From Mesorhizobium shangrilense (GTDB taxonomy: Bacteria; Pseudomonadota; Alphaproteobacteria; Rhizobiales; Rhizobiaceae), in the NCBI RefSeq assembly GCF_040537815.1, contig NZ_JBEWSZ010000002.1:732239-796238 (forward strand): a DNA stretch of 64,000 nt, read 5' to 3'. Both the position numbers and the translations under genes were made by a program. Shown one piece after another: positions 1-10,399 of the stretch (position 1 is the first letter of the stretch; every line of letters starts with the position of its first letter). The notes under the pieces were generated by a model that saw only the letters and a list, made by a program, of their open reading frames with translations, was not told where the DNA came from and did not search any database.

Positions 1-40
1 CGGAGGCACGCGGCTTAGTCCAAAACTTTCCAATTTGGGG

Positions 41-101
41 ATAGAGGTTAGCCGATGCCGTCCGAAGGCGGAGGTCACAGGTTCGAATCCTGTCGGGAGC
101 G
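41..101 (+). pseudogene. 3' remnant of a tRNA-Arg (CCG) gene
   Basis: The sequence has an anticodon loop GTCCGAA (anticodon CCG at 62-64), a perfect T-arm (ACAGG, TTCGAAT, CCTGT) and a 3' acceptor strand CGGGAGC at 94-100. The matching 5' acceptor strand GCTCCCG is absent from the 60 bases before it, and only a D-loop-like ggatagag is left of the D-arm. It therefore looks like a decayed gene or the duplicated 3' end left by an integrated element. It resembles the intact tRNA-Arg at 38617-38693 but differs at about five of 41 aligned positions, so it is not a simple copy of that gene. Confidence 0.5.
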
Positions 102-183
102 CTCGACGGGTTCGGGACAACGGAAGCCCACAAAGAGATTGCGACCGACCGAGTAGGCACTAATGCGCGTCGTTTCCACATGT

Positions 184-957
184 TCATTCCTTCATGAGGA
201 TCTCGCCAAGGTCGGCGAGGCGCTCGATCACGTGGTCCGGTCTGAATGGAAACCGCTCCATATCAGCCCGCGTGCTCACCCCCGTAAGAACAAGAGCTGT
301 CTTCAGACCCGATTCCAATCCGGCGGCAACGTCCGTATCCATTCTGTCTCCGACTATGATCGTGTCGGCTGCACTAACTCCTAGACGGTCGAGCGCGCTT
401 CGCATCATGAATGCGTTCGGTTTGCCGATGAAATAGGGCTGACGGCCGGTAGCCTTTTCGATCAGGGCTGCGACCGCGCCGCAGGCCGGATGGAAGCCGC
501 GCTCGGTCGGGCCGGTGGCATCCGGATTGGTGGCGAGAAACCACGCGCCCTTTGCCACAAGCTCGGCGCCGGCGGCGATCTGCTCGTAGTGGTACGAAGT
601 GGTGTCGCCGAGGATCACGAAATCCGGGGCAAACTGCGTGATCCGACAGCCTGCGTGCCGGAGGGCCCCGACCAGGCCATTGTCGCCGATGACATACGCG
701 GATGATCCGGGCTTTTGCAGCTCCACGAATCGCGCAGTGGCGAGCGCCGATGTGTAGATGTGCTCTGGCTGAACGAGGAAGCCAACCGCCCTCAAACGTT
801 CCGCATGATCCTCCGGCGTGAAGCGTGAGTTATTGGTGAAGATCTGAAACGGCTTGCCGTTGCAGACCAGCCCGGCGACATAGTCGATCGAGCCTGCAAT
901 CGGCTGGCCGCCGCGGACCAAAACCCCGTCCATGTCAAGCAGGTGCGCCACTATCAT
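184..957 (-). CDS. HAD-superfamily (class IIA, NagD-like) phosphatase
   Basis: This is a probable cytoplasmic sugar or nucleotide phosphatase of about 257 residues, a usual length for NagD-like HAD IIA enzymes. All four HAD motifs can be read in order: LLDMDGVL near the N-terminus (nucleophile Asp and acid/base Asp), FTNNS (motif II), GKPNAFM (motif III Lys) and VGDRMDTDVAAG (motif IV acidic pair). The family often labels such genes as 4-nitrophenylphosphatase-like; the true substrate cannot be read from sequence. I chose the ATG at 957 because it places the first motif about seven residues in, as is usual; an in-frame ATG at 993 would add 12 residues but has no visible ribosome binding site. 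The gene stands alone, next to the tRNA remnant. Confidence 0.85.
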   Translation of the reverse strand: MIVAHLLDMDGVLVRGGQPIAGSIDYVAGLVCNGKPFQIFTNNSRFTPEDHAERLRAVGFLVQPEHIYTSALATARFVELQKPGSSAYVIGDNGLVGALRHAGCRITQFAPDFVILGDTTSYHYEQIAAGAELVAKGAWFLATNPDATGPTERGFHPACGAVAALIEKATGRQPYFIGKPNAFMMRSALDRLGVSAADTIIVGDRMDTDVAAGLESGLKTALVLTGVSTRADMERFPFRPDHVIERLADLGEILMKE

Positions 958-1589
958 CAGACTTCGCCCCGTGATGTCTCTGGATTGGCGCATGGCAAAG
1001 GTGCGTTATAGTTCACGTACGTTGTTCCCTTTCAGGTGATGGAGTGGGCCAATGTACGCACCAAGAGCAATGTGGGAACGGCACGCGATCGACCGTGCGG
1101 CAATTAGGACATTTGCAGCGTGCAAAAGGGTCCGTTGAAGTTCGCTCGAAGATGACGCGGTGACCGATGGCCGCCCATTTTGGGGGCGGATAGGGTGCAT
1201 TGGGTCGAGAAATTGTTGTTGTTGCTGATGGTAGCGCTAGCGCTGCCGCCTTTCCCCACATTCGGAAACCTTGCGATATTTTCGACGGTGTTGGGCATGA
1301 TGGGCCTGTCTCCGTGCTGCAAAGACCGGTGGGGAACGGGAAAGTCTGATCCGAAGCCGACGACTTTTCCGCAACGCGAACGGTAGCTTTGCGCCCTTAT
1401 TCCGGGCATTGAGCAACGGATTTCCGAATCTTAAAAGCTGACCTTTGATCGCGCAGCCGAAAACTACCCAGATTTCTTCACTGCGCACTAGCAAGTTCTA
1501 CTGCTCAAAAGGATAGTGGGACGCTGAGGTGGCACGAAGTACACGCGCACAAAATTGAGCGGTCGAGCCTCGCCGGGGAGAAGATCGAC
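958..1589. other. Intergenic region, no supported gene
   Basis: About 630 bases between the divergent HAD phosphatase and the large ATPase gene. Short open frames exist on both strands, but none has a ribosome binding site with a recognisable protein. The promoters of both flanking genes should lie here. The only clear signal is GGGGAGAAGATCGAC just before the ATG at 1590, the ribosome binding site of the ATPase gene. Confidence 0.5.
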
Positions 1590-4500
1590 ATGAACTTGCT
1601 GGATATTCAACTGCCTCTTGGCGAGTCGGCTGCCAGCTACATCCAATCCATCTTCGATCGGGAGATGGGCGTCACCCTGAGCAATGCGATCGCTGGTTCT
1701 TCCCGCGATGACGCGATGCGGGAGCTGACCCGGACCACCGCAGGACTATACGCAAAGCGCGTTCTCCGCGAACTCATCCAGAATGCCTTCGACGGGGCCA
1801 GCAAGGTCGGCGACGCTCGTATCGTGGTCCGCCTGGATATGAACCATGGCGACCACGGCACCCTCTACGTCGCCAATACCGGGGAGGGTTTCACCGAGAG
1901 CAATGTCGACGCGATCGCCAATCCGGCACTGAGCAACAAGCGCCCCGGCAATTTTATCGGTCACAAGGGCCTGGGATTCCGCAGCGTGGAACTGCTGTCT
2001 GACGAAGTCCAAATATTCTCGGTTGCCGGCGAAGGACGCAACGGAGGTACCTTCGACGGATTCTGCTTCCAATTCGCGACGGCGGTAGACGAGCGGAACT
2101 GGCTCGATGGTCACGGCGCGTCCGAGCACGCCGGGAAAGTCGTCGGCAGGGCGCATCGGCTCCAACTGCCCGTTCCCATCATCGATATTCCCCCGCATGT
2201 CCGCGATTTCGCAGCCGCTGGCTTCGCAACCCTGGTTAGGCTGCCCCTCCGCGACGAGTCCGCGGCGACACGAGCGGCGGAGGAACTAACTCTGCTCCTT
2301 GAAGAAGACACGTCTCTAACCCTATTCCTCGACCGCCTTTCATCCCTGACCCTCGAGCGAATTCCGGTCGAGGGCAAAACTGTTTCGAAGGTGCTTACCC
2401 GTACTGCTCGCAATCAGCGTTCGGTATCGCGTGGACGCGGGTTGACCATGCAGACCGTTTCGGTGGACCGGCGGCGCTATCTCATGGCGTCGATGCCAGT
2501 CGACGACGATGCGTTCCGGGAGAGCGTTGCCAAAGCTGTTGCCCAGCGTCACCCCGTCGAGAAGTGGTTGGAGTGGAAGGGCGCTCCGGCAGTATCCATA
2601 GCGATCCCACTGTCCGCCGACGCAAAGGCGGGCAACTACTTCGCGTTCCTGCCGATGGACACGGTCTCCCCATTCAACGGCTACCTCGATGCACCGTTCT
2701 ATCCGGACCCGGACCGACGAGATCTCGACCTTGGCAACCCGCTCAATGGCTTCTTGCTGGATTCGGTAGCCGAGCTTTGCCTGGCCGTGGCGGAGGAGCT
2801 TGCCGATGCCAATGAGGCCGATGTCGAGATGGCCGCCGCTGCAGTCGACGCGTTGTGCTGGTATGGAGATCCGGACCGGCTGATCGAAGCGGCTGGTCGA
2901 CTTGGCAGCGAGATCGGCGCGCTCCGCTTCCCCTCCATGCGAAGGAAGGAAGATGCGAGCCGCTGGGCCCGCCTCGATGTAATCTTTGACTGGGATGACG
3001 TCGACAAACGATACCTGACCGCAGGGCGTCTGGTCCGGGTGTGCAACATCCCGATGCTAAGGCGCAATCTCGGATCATCGCGCCTAAAGGCGCTACACGA
3101 TTTTGTCGACGCTACCGAGTTCGGGCTGTTTCCAGCCGCTTCGAATTGGACCGAATGGGCTCCGGCCCTGGCCGAAGACCTGAGATCCAAAGCCAAGAAA
3201 GTGCTGCTGGATTGGGACGATTTCTACGCCGATCTGGCCGATCTCAGCGGTGTCCTTCCGCATCTTCGTGGAACGACTATCTTTGTGAACGAGGCCGGCA
3301 AGCTGGTCGCGGCCAACAGCCCGGAAACGCTGGCGCAACGCGAGTTCTATATTCGTCCAGCACTCAGTAGCGTTGCCGGCCGACGAATCCGAAAGGTGGC
3401 AGGGACCGCATCATTCCCACCGAACAGCGTCGCCAAGAACATGGAGTTCGCCGACCCGGCGCTGCTATGGCCGGTCATTGTCACTAAGGCATTCTTCGAC
3501 GCTGGCCTGGCAACCGAGTTCAGCCTTCCCAAAGTCATTGAGGGCATCGGCAGATTTTCTGGGCAACGCCCGACCAAGCAAGTGCTGCTCGCCGTACTGA
3601 GATGGACGTTCTCCGCATGGTCAGCCAATAGAACGCCCGAGGTGGAAGCCGCGCTTCGGAAGGGCAAGTTCAAGGTACCACCCGCCGAAGGCAACTATCA
3701 GTTTGCGACGCAGCTACGGTTCGGTCGAGGGTGGCGTGATACCCAGGGCGATCTGCTTGCCGATTTCGTGGACAACGCCCATAGCGTTTCGCGTGCCGTG
3801 GCTAATATGCAAGGGTTACTTCTGCCCTCTTGGGACAAATGGCCCCTAAAGGAGCACGGGACGGCGGCAGATTGGACGGTCTTCCTCAGAGCCATCGGCG
3901 TTCGGGATGGCATTGTTACAAACTGGTACAAAGCAATCGAGTACCATGTAGACGTCTGGCGGGGATGGGTCGCTGGCTCGAATTCGCAGTTGCCAATCGA
4001 GAGCTCGTTGGGTGGTATCTGGCGGGAGGCAGTTCGCAATGCACCTGATCGACAAGGTTTCTCCTATCAGAGTGGTCACTACTCCACCGACGCCACTCTG
4101 ACTGCTTTCCCAGGGCAGGCAGATCACACCAAATTCTCTGACGTGGCCAAGCTGGCCTATGCGCGGCTGATCGCGAACTGCATTTCCTCAATCCCGACTG
4201 ACTCACTAAGCACTGTTCTCCGACGCACAAGTGGGAATTATGACACCGCCCGTTGGCCCAGCCCGTTGCTCGGCTTCCTCAGAGAAGCAGAATGGGTCCC
4301 TGTCCTCATCCACGACGCCATCGTGTGGAGGCGACCGCGCGACTGCTGGTACAGTCCCAGGACGGATCCGCTGCCACGTTTCGTTCCCAAGATTGATCGC
4401 TCCATTCGGGATCTTCTCGATGCTTCCGCGCAGACTAGGGATTTCTTCTCCAAGAGACTCGGCATGCGCGTGTGGCTCGAAACGTCGACCGCAATCGCGC

Positions 4501-6950
4501 GTCTGGAACATCTCGGCGAAATGCTTCAAGCCGGGACTGTTCCAGAAAGCGAGCAGGACAGCTTCCGCAAAGCCCATCGCGATGCTTGGATTGATTGGAG
4601 TAAGGGGGAACCCAAACTTGTCCTGCCGACCAGTCTTGTGCTTGCCGTGCAATCGGGCGGGCAGTTTGTGCCCTTCGTCACCGGGGGCGGTCCGGAGGAG
4701 ACCGGCGTCTTCATTGGGGATGGTGAGGACCAGGCCGTCGAAGGCCTGTTGGTCTCCCTCGGACACCCTCTGTTGCCGGCCCCGACCGGATCCGCACAAG
4801 CGATGCAGGAAGCGCTGTCCAAGACCCTGGCGAGCAGCCGCTTCGAACTGGTCTCGACCACCAAGCCCACCATTCTCATCGACGGCGCGGAATTCGACCC
4901 ATCGACTGCCTCCCGGCTGGTCGGCGATGGACGAGAGTGGCTCGCCGAGCTTGGCGTGCTGGTCCTCGAATTCAATCAAGGCTTTACCAACCGAAACACT
5001 GCGCGCACGCGCCAGTCACTCTTCGAGGCCTTCGGCCGACTGCACGTGAAGTTCGCGAATGAAGTGGCGGTTCGAATCGAGGGCAAGACCGGCGATCTTC
5101 CGCATGAACTCGATGGTGTCCTTGCAGTGCCCCACGGCGACCGGCCAACTCTGATTGTTCAGAGCCAGTCGACGAGCCTCGACTGGCCGACTCTTGCCAG
5201 ATTGTCCCGCGGCATTGCCCCGGCCGTGGATAGGGCTTGGTTGCATACGGACATGCGCATGGTATTCCAGGCGATCGCCGCAATGCACCCCCAGATCGGC
5301 GGTGGGCTTGAGCAACCCAATGACGAAGTCATTGCTCGAGCCATCGGGCAGCCAATCCACCGGGTTCGCGAAGTGCTTCGTTCTCTCAGATCAACCAGTA
5401 GAAGACTGTTCGACTTCTTGGTGCCAGCGGCGGTTGTCAGATGGGGCAGCGAGGTCGCTTACCTGTTGCTGGACGGCGAAAGCAAGTTCCTCGAGGATCA
5501 GGACATTGTCACCGCATTGTCGGCGACCGGGGTAGACCCGGCAGAGGCACGACAGGTCTTGTTACTGTGCCGCGAAGCCGACAGCATCGATGATCTGCGT
5601 CGCGCAATGAACGTGGACCTTCCCACCTTCAACATCGCATTGGTCGAACTGGGCTTGCCTTGGAAGCCGCTCAATTTCGAGGGACGGATTCGCGATGGCT
5701 TCGCCTCCCGGATCGCTGAGCGTCGCAACGCATTGGAACAACGCGTTCGTGACGCGTTCTTGAAGGATTTCGACGACCAGAAGGATCTTTCGCGATATGC
5801 CGAAGAACGGCGACTGTCGTGGCTCGACATCGACATGGGCTGGATCACCGCTCGAGACACGTTGGAAAATCAGCTGATCGACGACTATTGCAACGACCAG
5901 TTCGACAAGCGCTACGGTCAGCAAATCGACCGCGATGATCTCGTTTCGATCGAGACCACTCGCCAGTACAATCGTACGAAGCTGGTCGAGTCCGGCGAGA
6001 TGTTGCGTAAGCTTGTTTCTGCGTGGCACGCCAAGAATCCGCAACGTGGTACCATGCCCGACGCTTGGCGCGGAAACGTGGAACAGATTGCCCGAGATGC
6101 TATGGCCACTGGCGCGATGGACTTCAGACGCACCGACCGCGAGCAACTGCCGGTTCTCCTGGGCGTCGCGGGGATTTGGCCTCAGAGCATGCCTCGGTCG
6201 GTCGACCTTGCAGCCCTGGATTTGAAGGAGGACGATCTGCAGGTGCAGGCCCGACGTGAGCAGGAGAACCGCGAAGCTGCCGCAAAGTTGCGGAGAACGG
6301 TGACGATTGGGACTACGTCGATCGACGGCGGCCTTGAGGGTGCTTTCCAGGCAGCTGCAACTGCACTCGAAGCGAGTCTCTCGGGTGATGCATTTCTGTC
6401 GCGTTCCGGACCAGCAAATCTGCGACGATTCCCAGCCCAAGATGGCTCGGGCCGCTCTCGATCAGGTTCCCGTTCCGGTGGGAAGGACCCGGAATACATG
6501 TCGGACGAGCGACGTGGGCTGATCGGTTTCGCTGGTGAATACGCCGCGTACCGCTACCTCAAGAAGAACGTTCGCAATTTTTCGGACGAACACTGGATCT
6601 CATCCATGGGCCGCCGTTACCTTGCCCTCGCGGTGAGGCAGGACGAAGACGGCTACGACTTCGAGGTACCGAGGACCCGCGGCAACCTCTACTACGAGGT
6701 GAAGGCCCACGAAGGCGACCCGGGCCATGTCGATCTGGAACGCAGCCAAGTGGCGGCTGCTGTTTCATACGCCGACGAGAAGAAGGGGCGATGGCATATC
6801 CTCTACGTGGCGTACGCCACCAACCCGGATCGGGTCACGGTCTACGAACTGCCGAACCCTTTCAGCAAGAATGGGCTAGATCTCTTCCGCCCAAGCACAA
6901 GGCAGGGCGTCAGACTGCTGATCGAGCATGAAGATGAGTTTCTCAAATAG
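1590..6950 (+). CDS. Giant sacsin/HSP90-like ATPase with C-terminal DUF3883 nuclease-like domain
   Basis: A 1786-residue cytoplasmic protein. The N-terminus is a GHKL (HSP90/sacsin-type) ATP-binding domain: N-box ELIQNAFDGA at about 61-70, a G1-like NTGEGF at 96-101 and a G2 lid GHKGLGFRS at 124-132. The middle 1,400 residues match no domain I recognise. Residues about 1637-1770 form a DUF3883 domain with GFAGEYAA (Glu ~1650), YDFEV (Asp ~1690) and YYEVKAH (Glu ~1703, Lys ~1705), which is the E...D...ExK pattern of PD-(D/E)XK nuclease folds. The start has a good ribosome binding site (GGGGAGAAG, 6 nt). It faces the helicase/nuclease pair at 7064-13032 across a 113-base gap. Related HATPase-DUF3883 proteins often occur in defence islands (family knowledge), so an anti-phage or DNA-surveillance role is an inference. 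There is no signal peptide or membrane segment. Confidence 0.85.
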   Translation: MNLLDIQLPLGESAASYIQSIFDREMGVTLSNAIAGSSRDDAMRELTRTTAGLYAKRVLRELIQNAFDGASKVGDARIVVRLDMNHGDHGTLYVANTGEGFTESNVDAIANPALSNKRPGNFIGHKGLGFRSVELLSDEVQIFSVAGEGRNGGTFDGFCFQFATAVDERNWLDGHGASEHAGKVVGRAHRLQLPVPIIDIPPHVRDFAAAGFATLVRLPLRDESAATRAAEELTLLLEEDTSLTLFLDRLSSLTLERIPVEGKTVSKVLTRTARNQRSVSRGRGLTMQTVSVDRRRYLMASMPVDDDAFRESVAKAVAQRHPVEKWLEWKGAPAVSIAIPLSADAKAGNYFAFLPMDTVSPFNGYLDAPFYPDPDRRDLDLGNPLNGFLLDSVAELCLAVAEELADANEADVEMAAAAVDALCWYGDPDRLIEAAGRLGSEIGALRFPSMRRKEDASRWARLDVIFDWDDVDKRYLTAGRLVRVCNIPMLRRNLGSSRLKALHDFVDATEFGLFPAASNWTEWAPALAEDLRSKAKKVLLDWDDFYADLADLSGVLPHLRGTTIFVNEAGKLVAANSPETLAQREFYIRPALSSVAGRRIRKVAGTASFPPNSVAKNMEFADPALLWPVIVTKAFFDAGLATEFSLPKVIEGIGRFSGQRPTKQVLLAVLRWTFSAWSANRTPEVEAALRKGKFKVPPAEGNYQFATQLRFGRGWRDTQGDLLADFVDNAHSVSRAVANMQGLLLPSWDKWPLKEHGTAADWTVFLRAIGVRDGIVTNWYKAIEYHVDVWRGWVAGSNSQLPIESSLGGIWREAVRNAPDRQGFSYQSGHYSTDATLTAFPGQADHTKFSDVAKLAYARLIANCISSIPTDSLSTVLRRTSGNYDTARWPSPLLGFLREAEWVPVLIHDAIVWRRPRDCWYSPRTDPLPRFVPKIDRSIRDLLDASAQTRDFFSKRLGMRVWLETSTAIARLEHLGEMLQAGTVPESEQDSFRKAHRDAWIDWSKGEPKLVLPTSLVLAVQSGGQFVPFVTGGGPEETGVFIGDGEDQAVEGLLVSLGHPLLPAPTGSAQAMQEALSKTLASSRFELVSTTKPTILIDGAEFDPSTASRLVGDGREWLAELGVLVLEFNQGFTNRNTARTRQSLFEAFGRLHVKFANEVAVRIEGKTGDLPHELDGVLAVPHGDRPTLIVQSQSTSLDWPTLARLSRGIAPAVDRAWLHTDMRMVFQAIAAMHPQIGGGLEQPNDEVIARAIGQPIHRVREVLRSLRSTSRRLFDFLVPAAVVRWGSEVAYLLLDGESKFLEDQDIVTALSATGVDPAEARQVLLLCREADSIDDLRRAMNVDLPTFNIALVELGLPWKPLNFEGRIRDGFASRIAERRNALEQRVRDAFLKDFDDQKDLSRYAEERRLSWLDIDMGWITARDTLENQLIDDYCNDQFDKRYGQQIDRDDLVSIETTRQYNRTKLVESGEMLRKLVSAWHAKNPQRGTMPDAWRGNVEQIARDAMATGAMDFRRTDREQLPVLLGVAGIWPQSMPRSVDLAALDLKEDDLQVQARREQENREAAAKLRRTVTIGTTSIDGGLEGAFQAAATALEASLSGDAFLSRSGPANLRRFPAQDGSGRSRSGSRSGGKDPEYMSDERRGLIGFAGEYAAYRYLKKNVRNFSDEHWISSMGRRYLALAVRQDEDGYDFEVPRTRGNLYYEVKAHEGDPGHVDLERSQVAAAVSYADEKKGRWHILYVAYATNPDRVTVYELPNPFSKNGLDLFRPSTRQGVRLLIEHEDEFLK

Positions 6951-7063
6951 CGTCTTCCGGTAAGGCAATATCCTGCTTCCGCTGCCACGCAGTCGTCCGA
7001 CTTTGGCCCGAGAACGGCTGCGTCGGTCTGGGTTCGACCGAAAAGCGGTCAGGCAGCTCACGG

Positions 7064-10000
7064 CTAACGAAGATAGTGGTGCGTAGCTGCTGAGCTTCGA
7101 TTCACGGGCAGGACAGACACGATTTCGCCGGTAGTCATATATACGATCGCGCCGCGTGGCGCCGAGGTTGCTTGAAGGTAGCGCTGCAGTTGCTGAACAT
7201 ACGCAGCGCGGTTCAGGCTTGTGTCACGATCGCTCTTCCAGTCCAGAACTTCCACGACTTTGCCGCCCTCGATTGCGATCGCATCGACGCGGCCGGCGAG
7301 CAGAGTGCCGGCCTCTATCGCGCCCCAGATGGACAGTTCAGGCACAAGGATAGGCAAGAGACGTTGCACATACGGCAGCCGATAGGTCTGTAGCGTGGTC
7401 GTCGCGAGTGCGCCTGGAGCCGGGAGCGGTCCCTCCGCGGGGTCGATGGCAAGAAGCTCGTTGAGAAGACGTTCAGCGCGCGCGACAACGTCATCCTGCG
7501 GTGAGAGTTCGCCCGTCAGAAGTTCCTCCATAAGCTTATGAAGAACCAGCCCGCGAGTCCTGCCGGCGCCAATGGGCTCGATATATTCGAACGCGCCGCT
7601 CGGTTCGATCGCCATGGTCGGTGCGAGGATTTCGGCACGATCCGCATCGTGGGCACTGGGATTGATCCAGCGAAGTGATGGCGAGGCTGCCTGAACGATG
7701 GCGGCTTGCCGTGCGAAAGTATCTGCGTCCTGAGGCAACGCGGCCGCGTCGAAATTGGTGGTCATTAGTGGCTCGAGCTGGTTGAACTTCAATTCCTCAA
7801 GCAGGTCGAATCTCAGGTTGAGCAGTTTCGACCAAGCGCCCGGCTTGGCCGACGAAAGATTGGGAACGACCAACAGGTCGCGGGCGCGTGTAGAGGCGAC
7901 ATACCACATGCGTTGATGTTCCAGCGCCTGACGCTGCGCTTGCTCTTCGCGAGCACGCTTGAGCGCCAAGGAACAGACGCCGCCGATGATCCAGTGCAGC
8001 GTGTTGTCGGATTGACGATGAACGAAACGTTCGGAGGGTCTTGCACGCGTGCCCATGTTGATGGGGATCACCACCGGCCACTCAAGGCCTTTGGCGCTGT
8101 GAATGGTCACGATCTCGACCGCGTCCTTCGACGCGTCGATCCGGCCCTCCTGCCGCGAGGCGCGACGGTCCCAATCGAGCTGGAGATGACGGGCGAAAGA
8201 CCGGAGCCCCCGGACATCAAATGGCCGCGCCAGTTCAACGATGCGATCAAGATTGGCAAGTGAGCGCGCAGCCCGGTTGTTGCCGCTGCGCGCCGACAGA
8301 GCGACGCGCAGCTGAAGCTGCTCTATGGCCTCGGCCAACAAAATGCGCGGCGTCGTGACGTTCACCCGCGCGCGGAGTTTTTGCAGGTTCTCGAGAACGG
8401 AGCTGGCGATGCGATGGGACACCAGAGGCGGCGGTGTCGTGATGTCAAAGAGGCCAGTCGGTGAAGCGTCTGGTCCGGCCTGATGGACCTCTTCGGCGAT
8501 GTCGAGCAGCTCTTCATCGGTTAGACCCACCATGGGTCCACGCATGAAGGCACCGAAGGCAAGCCGGTCGCGCGAATCCGCCAGCGTCCGCAGCAGCGCC
8601 AGAACGTCCTGGGTCTCCTGCTGGAGCAACAGTGTCTTGCCAGCCTGCGACGCGACGGCAAGCCCAAGCGCCTCCAGTGCCCGTTCGTAGCGCCAAAGGT
8701 CAGTTCCGGTTGGAGCAAGCAGGGCAATGTCGCCCGCTTCAAGGAGGCGGCGCCTGCCATCGTGCTCGTCTTCGATCTCGATTGCTCCGACGAGTTTGGA
8801 ACATATCCGCGCAACGATGGCTGCCTCGTCGTCGCGCTGCTCGGGCATACTCGCCGTTCGACCGTCGCCAATGGTCACATGGGACGCGGAAGGCAGTCCA
8901 TGGAAGGCGCCTTCGCGTGTGGCGGTGAGTGCGCCATAACTTGGCTGACCGTCAGCATCAAGAACGGGTTGGAATGCGGCGTTCACGTAGTCAATGATGC
9001 CTGGCTGGCAGCGAAAGTTGGCCCCGATATGGACAACGCGTTCGTCCCCCAGGCGTCCAATCGTCCGCTTCGCCTGATTGTAGCTGTCGATGTCGGCACC
9101 ACGAAAGGCATAGATGGATTGCTTGGGATCGCCGACCATAAACAGCGCCCCGTCGCGAAGGTCGGCATCCTGCCAGCGATCGGGCATGGCGCGCGCCGCG
9201 ATCGAAAACAGGATGCTGGCCTGGATGGGATCGGTGTCCTGAAATTCATCGACCAGGATATGCGCAAAGCGTCGACCGACAGCCTCGCGCACGACATCGT
9301 TCTTGGTCACAAGGGCATGGGCGCGCAGCAGGAGGTCGTCGAAATCGAGGACAGCCGCGTCGCCCTTGCGTTCAACATAGAGGTCGGTGACGGGGTCGAG
9401 GGCACGTGACATCTGATCGACCATGGCATCGCCGATCTGGCCGAGGAGTTCTGCGAATTGCGTCTCACAGTCATGGGAATGCGTCTCGGCCTGGTGATCG
9501 AGTTCTGGTCCTTTGTCCTTGCCATAGGCCGATCTCCAATAGCCGAGATTGCGCTGCTTTTTAAAAGCGAACTCGTTCCATTTCATCGAGGCAGTGCGCG
9601 GCGGGTCGGCAAGTTCCCATAGCCGAGCAAATGTCGGCTGCGTCTCGAAGCAGTTCTCGTAGAATGCGGCGAGGGTTTCGAACTCTCCAACCAGGGTCCC
9701 GGTGCGGCCTTCCTTGGGATAGTCCGCTTGCCAGCGTCGGAACGCACGGACGCTCTCGACAAAATCGATATCCTTGCGCAGCGAGAAGTCGACCGAAGCC
9801 GTGCCGACCCCTGGGTGTTCAAGCTTGAGCTTGGCAAGGTCGAAGCTATCCTTGACGACCTTCAAGGGTTCGAACCTGGAGAGGACCGCGACCGGATCCT
9901 CGCCCCCCCTGGTTTGTAGGGAGAGACGCTCGAACAGCCATTTGGAGATGACGCTCTCGAACATCGTATCGGCCGCAGGCCCATCCATCATTCGCGATCC

Positions 10001-10399
10001 GGGATCGAGTCCCGTTTCGACGGCATAGGCCATGATAATCTGTTGGCAGAACGCGTGAATCGTGCACGCGGTTATCTCGTCGAAGGCATCGATTGCCGAC
10101 TTGAGGACAGCCTTCCGTTCGTTGAGCAGCTCAAGGGTTACAGCGCCGCGCAGGACCTTCGGGATTTCTCCTGCCAGCAACTCGGTTGCGTATTCGCGAA
10201 TACGCAGCGAAAGCTCGCTGGCGGCCAGTTCGGTAAACGTAATCGCGGCGATGCTGCGGGGCGGCGCACCGTATAGCATCAGCATGACGACGCGGCCGGC
10301 AATCAGCGACGTCTTGCCCGTGCCAGCGGCCGCTTCGACCAGCAATGTGCTGTCGAGTTCCGTGAGAACGCGACTGCGCTCGAACGCATCGCTCAGCAT
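7064..10399 (-). CDS. UvrD/AddA-like superfamily 1 helicase with RecB-type nuclease domain
   Basis: A helicase-nuclease of 1111 residues. SF1A helicase motifs are complete: Walker A AAAGTGKT (23-30), TIHAFCQ, Walker B LVDEFQDTDPIQ (~385), motif III VGDPKQSIYAFRGAD, motif IV NFRCQ, motif V TIHSAKGLEWP (~770) and motif VI RMWYVASTRARD. The C-terminus carries a RecB-family nuclease: RGLVLHKLMEELL, then GRVDAI and VLDWKSDRD (~1050). It is likely to unwind and cut DNA ends with the upstream partner. The ATG at 10399 is preferred: GGAGGG lies 7 nt upstream and it overlaps the partner's stop codon as TGATG, so translation is coupled; an ATG at 10414 would add five residues. It could be the housekeeping AddA, but its position beside the sacsin-like ATPase and the weak partner helicase domain suggest a separate defence-type AddAB pair. 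Confidence 0.85.
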   Translation of the reverse strand: MLSDAFERSRVLTELDSTLLVEAAAGTGKTSLIAGRVVMLMLYGAPPRSIAAITFTELAASELSLRIREYATELLAGEIPKVLRGAVTLELLNERKAVLKSAIDAFDEITACTIHAFCQQIIMAYAVETGLDPGSRMMDGPAADTMFESVISKWLFERLSLQTRGGEDPVAVLSRFEPLKVVKDSFDLAKLKLEHPGVGTASVDFSLRKDIDFVESVRAFRRWQADYPKEGRTGTLVGEFETLAAFYENCFETQPTFARLWELADPPRTASMKWNEFAFKKQRNLGYWRSAYGKDKGPELDHQAETHSHDCETQFAELLGQIGDAMVDQMSRALDPVTDLYVERKGDAAVLDFDDLLLRAHALVTKNDVVREAVGRRFAHILVDEFQDTDPIQASILFSIAARAMPDRWQDADLRDGALFMVGDPKQSIYAFRGADIDSYNQAKRTIGRLGDERVVHIGANFRCQPGIIDYVNAAFQPVLDADGQPSYGALTATREGAFHGLPSASHVTIGDGRTASMPEQRDDEAAIVARICSKLVGAIEIEDEHDGRRRLLEAGDIALLAPTGTDLWRYERALEALGLAVASQAGKTLLLQQETQDVLALLRTLADSRDRLAFGAFMRGPMVGLTDEELLDIAEEVHQAGPDASPTGLFDITTPPPLVSHRIASSVLENLQKLRARVNVTTPRILLAEAIEQLQLRVALSARSGNNRAARSLANLDRIVELARPFDVRGLRSFARHLQLDWDRRASRQEGRIDASKDAVEIVTIHSAKGLEWPVVIPINMGTRARPSERFVHRQSDNTLHWIIGGVCSLALKRAREEQAQRQALEHQRMWYVASTRARDLLVVPNLSSAKPGAWSKLLNLRFDLLEELKFNQLEPLMTTNFDAAALPQDADTFARQAAIVQAASPSLRWINPSAHDADRAEILAPTMAIEPSGAFEYIEPIGAGRTRGLVLHKLMEELLTGELSPQDDVVARAERLLNELLAIDPAEGPLPAPGALATTTLQTYRLPYVQRLLPILVPELSIWGAIEAGTLLAGRVDAIAIEGGKVVEVLDWKSDRDTSLNRAAYVQQLQRYLQATSAPRGAIVYMTTGEIVSVLPVNRSSAATHHYLR

